NCBI GenBank assembly: GCA_014885115.2 | Contig: WKLE02003531.1 | Coordinates: 1 to 10,292 of the forward strand | Reading direction: 5' to 3' | Length of the DNA: 10,292 bases | Source: Asterionellopsis glacialis | Taxonomy: Eukaryota; Bacillariophyta; Plagiogrammaphyceae; Rhaphoneidales; Asterionellopsidaceae | Shown here: positions 8,094-10,292 of the stretch, in pieces | How the letters are laid out: each line of letters begins with the position of its first letter | How positions within the stretch are numbered: the stretch's first letter is position 1 | Program-made: the position numbers and the translations under genes | Notes under the pieces: generated by a model | Seen by the model: the letters and a program-made list of their open reading frames with translations, nothing else | Databases searched by the model: none | Told to the model about the DNA's origin: nothing

Positions 8094-8110
8094 TGATATT
8101 CCCTCCTTTA
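8094..8110 (+). repeat. Target-site duplication, right copy (17 bp)
   Basis: TGATATTCCCTCCTTTA, identical to 677-693. It abuts the 5' end of the LINE. The first gypsy codon after it (8111-8113) is in frame with the last codon before the LINE (691-693), confirming the insertion and its exact edges. Confidence 0.93.
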
Positions 8111-8657
8111 ATTAAAATGCACCAACAAAAAGATAGAATGCTTAGGAAACTAATGCACAATGCCAAACCTGGTATGTTCACTACTAGAGAAGTTGAAGGG
8201 GAATCTCTTGTACATTTTGAGGGAAATATATATATATACCAGAGGAACTTCAACCACATGTTGTAGCATGATATCATGAATACCTAGCACATCCAGGTGA
8301 AACATGTACAGAAGCAACCATATAACAGCATTTTACTTGGCCCAGGCTGAGAAAGTATGTGCAGAACTTCTGCAAAACATGTAAACAAAGTCAATTGTGT
8401 AAAAAGCAATGTAAGAAATATGGACACTTAACTCCTAAAGAGGCTGAAATCCTGAAATGGGAATGAGTCCATATAGACCTAATCAGAAATATACTATTAA
8501 GTCTGATTCAGGCACAAAAACACTACAATGTCTTACTATGATCAATCCTGCCACAAGCTGGTTCAAAATCAAAATAATTAAAAAAAAAACAGCTGACACC
8601 ATAATAAAAGCATTTCACTCTGCATGATTATGCTGGTATCCATGACCAAGGTAGGTA
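8094..8657 (+). pseudogene. Ty3/gypsy integrase: zinc domain and start of catalytic core, broken
   Basis: This continues the pol interrupted at 693. Integrase inserts the cDNA of the LTR element. Seen: a pre-zinc stretch (IKMHQQKDRMLRKL) in frame from 8111, then a frame change inside the AT run 8226-8238, consistent with a gain of one TA. Next comes the HHCC zinc domain: His 8275-8277, His 8290-8292, Cys 8371-8373, Cys 8380-8382 (HX4HX26CX2C), with HFTWPRLRKYV between. KYGHLTPKEAE follows, then VHIDLI with the first catalytic Asp at 8476-8478. A frame change at 8485-8489 is followed by YTIK, LTMINPATSWF, KKTAD and a decayed RYPWP motif. Stops: TGA 8269, TAA 8323, TGA 8464, TGA 8625, TGA 8643, TAG 8652. 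The TGAs at 8269, 8625 and 8643 lie where the family usually has Trp. Confidence 0.9.
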
Positions 8658-8757
8658 GGAAATGCCAACAGCTCAGAGTTAAAGGTATCTTCAAAAGGAC
8701 ATGGAAAAACTTTGGACTTAGTAAAAAGCCGACTACTACTTATAATTCCCATTCAAT

Positions 8758-8940
8758 CAACACCACGTATATTCTGTAGGTAACCAATGCATTGCATTAG
8801 AGAAGCCAGGAATAGTACCTAAGATGGACCAACCTCACACAGGTCCTTGCAAAGTGATTCAAGTATTTACGAATGGTACTGTGCACATCCGTAGAGGCAT
8901 TATAGAAGAGACAGTTAACATCCATTGTGTGATGCCATAA
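8758..8940 (+). pseudogene. Ty3/gypsy integrase C-terminal (GPF/Y-type) module
   Basis: An open stretch reads HHVYSVGNQCIALEKPGIV, PKMDQPHTGPCKVIQVFTNG and TVHIRRGIIEETVNIHCVMP, ending at TAA 8938-8940. This matches the integrase C-terminus of Ty3/gypsy elements, where a Y.VGD...L motif precedes T.GPF/Y..I.....G...I. Here GPY is GPC and VGD is VGN. The spacing from the RYPWP motif near 8640 to this module is only about 110 bp, against roughly 600 bp or more in complete elements as I remember them, so the second catalytic Asp and the Glu are missing. The TAA may be the natural end of pol or a mutation; the same frame continues briefly with YECPQDSLGSK to a TGA. Confidence 0.85.
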
Positions 8941-9217
8941 TATGAATGCCCACAGGACAGTTTGGGAAGCAAATGAAGTAATTTGCCTGTAGGACACTCT
9001 TGAGGATGGCTGATTGATGCAGGGACAAGCAGATGGACTCACAGAAAATTACCATTTACACAATTGCCTGAATCTTTACTTCTTACTAAATTGCCAGATC
9101 TTCTCTGGATTAAACTAAGATCATAATTTTCATCACCAAATAAAAGTCTTCTTTTCTTTTGTGTGTTGATTGTCTGATTGTTGTGTTGTGCTGCCGTCAA
9201 CACTAGTGGCATAGGGC
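8941..9217 (+). other. Post-pol stretch with weak LTR-like features
   Basis: No gene is seen. The 3' LTR of the gypsy element would be expected somewhere after pol. Weak hints are AATAAA at 9139-9144 followed by a T/TG-rich run, a ...CAACA end near 9198-9202, and TGGCATAGGGC at 9207-9217, which loosely resembles a tRNA-Met primer-binding site (TGGTATCAGAGC type). A primer-binding site should follow a 5' LTR, not a 3' one, so this could belong to a different element or be chance. No second LTR copy is visible in the window. Confidence 0.2.
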
Positions 9218-9650
9218 AGAAAGGAACAAGATTAGCAATTGAAAGGCAAGTGTACTTATGGATTAGATAGCAGGTATTTTTTTACATTGTGGAAAATAAA
9301 GAGCAACAAATAGCATTTAAAAAGATCATCCAGGAGAAATACTCTTGTGTGACAGGAGCAAGATATTAAATACAAACAGGAAAAATATGTGCAAAACACA
9401 ACACAGTTACACAAGATCTGTTTGTTAAATAAAAACACAGAAAATGAACAATTTGCCCATATATTCATTGCAGAGCAAGACAAGATTCTAACAACTACTT
9501 ACCAGACATGTGAAATTATAAGAACAGGAGAAAGACAAAGGTAGTAACAATTACCTGTGACAGAGTAATTGTCAATGGAGGAGGTGCTCATGGTAACCAC
9601 AATGCATAATGTTTATGTATGTAAAGATAAGGATGAGAAGGGAAGACCCC

Positions 9651-9668
9651 TACATTGAAAACAATGTA
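9651..9668. repeat. Perfect 7-bp inverted repeat
   Basis: TACATTG (9651-9657) and CAATGTA (9662-9668) flank an AAAA loop. It directly follows a purine-rich run. A function is not evident. Confidence 0.55.
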
Positions 9669-9808
9669 CACTATTTTGTGTTTGAAAGACAAAAAAGGAA
9701 TTATTTTTTGTACCAAGTATAAATCATACCCTACATGTGCAAAATGTATCTGTTACAGTACCAGTTCCATTTTTATCAGACATACATCTGGACCAGGTAA
9801 CAGGGAAG

Positions 9809-9829
9809 TACCTGGTACTGTACCAGGTA
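9809..9829. repeat. Perfect 9-bp inverted repeat TACCTGGTA-CTG-TACCAGGTA
   Basis: Arms 9809-9817 and 9821-9829 are exact reverse complements around a 3-nt spacer. A further ACCAGGTA lies just upstream at 9792-9799. This is the strongest member of the TACCTGG/CCAGGTA cluster. Confidence 0.75.
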
Positions 9830-9883
9830 GCTTTAACAGAGATTCAGTATATTCCTACATTGCATTTTTTTTCAAAATATATA

Positions 9884-9898
9884 CCTGGTGCCACCAGG
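9884..9898. repeat. Perfect 7-bp inverted repeat CCTGGTG-C-CACCAGG
   Basis: Arms 9884-9890 and 9892-9898 are around a single C. It shares the CCTGG/CCAGG core with the 9809-9829 palindrome. Confidence 0.65.
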
Positions 9899-10005
9899 AT
9901 ACTCAGTACTAGAGATTTAAAAAAGTAATCATAATTTGTCATTTTTTACCAAATGTACAGAACATCCTACCTTTGTAACATGTACCTGGCTTAGTTGACA
10001 ATTAC

Positions 10006-10028
10006 TGGGTAATCTGCCTAATTACCCA
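10006..10028. repeat. Perfect 8-bp inverted repeat TGGGTAAT / ATTACCCA
   Basis: Arms 10006-10013 and 10021-10028 are around a 7-nt loop. A TACCTGG lies 5' of it at 9983-9989 and a perfect TACCAGGTA at 10117-10125. Confidence 0.65.
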
Positions 10029-10292
10029 AAAGTGCCTCTGGAAATGTAAATTATCTGGTCATGGTAACCATTTTATATACATATACATACATGTAGAAAG
10101 CCTACTTCTTGGCAATTACCAGGTATGATCCAAAATATTACCACCTGTAGATGGCTCATGGGGACAGTACTGGGATGTATTCAACCAATCAGCTTTCATA
10201 ATTATCAATCAAAGAATCAATGGCACATCAGAAAGGACTTTGTGGTCACTGACAAATGAAATCTGTCTGTCTGTCAACATTTTACCATGGCC

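Larger units (their letters stand above)
9218..10292. other. Right flank, noncoding, AT-rich, many short inverted repeats
   Basis: I see no convincing coding region; the longest open stretches (9256-9483 minus, 9655-9928 plus) show no family motif and biased, low-complexity composition. The stretch has purine-rich runs (about 9524-9546, 9623-9646), a TA-type microsatellite (about 10075-10091), a CTGT run at about 10262-10275, and a cluster of perfect small inverted repeats between 9651 and 10125, listed separately. It may be flanking intergenic DNA or an unrecognised nonautonomous repeat. Confidence 0.55.

Noticed and set aside
8077..8277. Minus-strand open stretch over the right junction
   Set aside because: It is antisense to the gypsy pre-integrase frame and spans the LINE boundary, so it cannot be an ancestral gene of either element.
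822..8660. UGA reassigned to Trp in the host
   Set aside because: Some TGAs fall at expected Trp, but others fall at expected Arg or Gly; frameshifts and lost catalytic residues show ordinary decay, and no intact host gene is available to test it.
9256..9928. Open stretches at 9256-9483 minus, 9655-9912 plus and 9737-9928 plus
   Set aside because: They are short, with no recognisable motif and biased composition, and they overlap palindromic or purine-rich DNA; more likely chance in noncoding sequence.
1..10292. GACAGACAG near the start (about 49-80) and CTGTCTGTCTGTC near the end (about 10262-10275) as terminal inverted repeats of one large element
   Set aside because: The match is only a 4-base simple repeat; the sequence on either side does not pair, and the window edges are arbitrary.

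Overview
The window reads as eukaryotic, AT-rich, repeat-dominated nuclear DNA. I found no intact host gene, no tRNA or rRNA, and no bacterial-style operon. Nearly all recognisable sequence belongs to two degraded retrotransposons, one nested inside the other. Both resemble lineages known from diatoms: a Ty3/gypsy pol of GyDi-like type, and a two-ORF LINE with an APE endonuclease, an RNase H and a long conserved tail after a Cys-His cluster, possibly Ambal-like. A diatom host is therefore my best guess. It rests on remembered family features, not on a search.

Layout. (1) 1-243: noncoding or decayed sequence with short direct repeats. (2) 244-693, plus strand: gypsy pol remnant containing the RNase H and the start of the linker to integrase. 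(3) 694-8093, minus strand: a 7,400-bp LINE inserted into that pol gene, flanked by a perfect 17-bp target-site duplication (677-693 and 8094-8110). Removing the LINE and one copy of the duplication leaves the gypsy reading frame continuous. (4) 8111-about 8940, plus strand: the gypsy integrase zinc domain, the start of the catalytic core and the C-terminal GPF/Y-type region, with the middle of the core missing. (5) About 8941-10292: no gene seen; a weak LTR-like stretch near 9139-9217, then a patch rich in short inverted repeats built on TACCTGG/CCAGGTA.

The LINE, read on the minus strand, has a 124-nt leader, then ORF1 (about 7969 to 6369; low-complexity N-terminus, conserved middle, C-terminal coiled coil). 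A TAATG stop-start overlap leads into ORF2 (6369 to 822). ORF2 holds, in order, an APE-type endonuclease, a linker, a reverse transcriptase, an RNase H, a CCHC-type zinc cluster and a conserved C-terminal tail. A short 3' UTR carries AATAAA and has no poly(A) tail. ORF1 would bind the RNA, and ORF2 would nick the target and copy the RNA into it. This copy is dead: it has many stops (mostly TGA) and frameshifts, a substituted catalytic Asp in RT motif A, a missing RT motif C, and SNH in place of the endonuclease SDH motif.

There is no convincing new defence or metabolic system. The most informative observations are the cleanly resolved nested insertion, the TAATG coupling of ORF1 and ORF2, the in-frame 63-bp duplication in the endonuclease, the loss of the RT active site beside a preserved RNase H, and the unexplained palindrome cluster at the right end.
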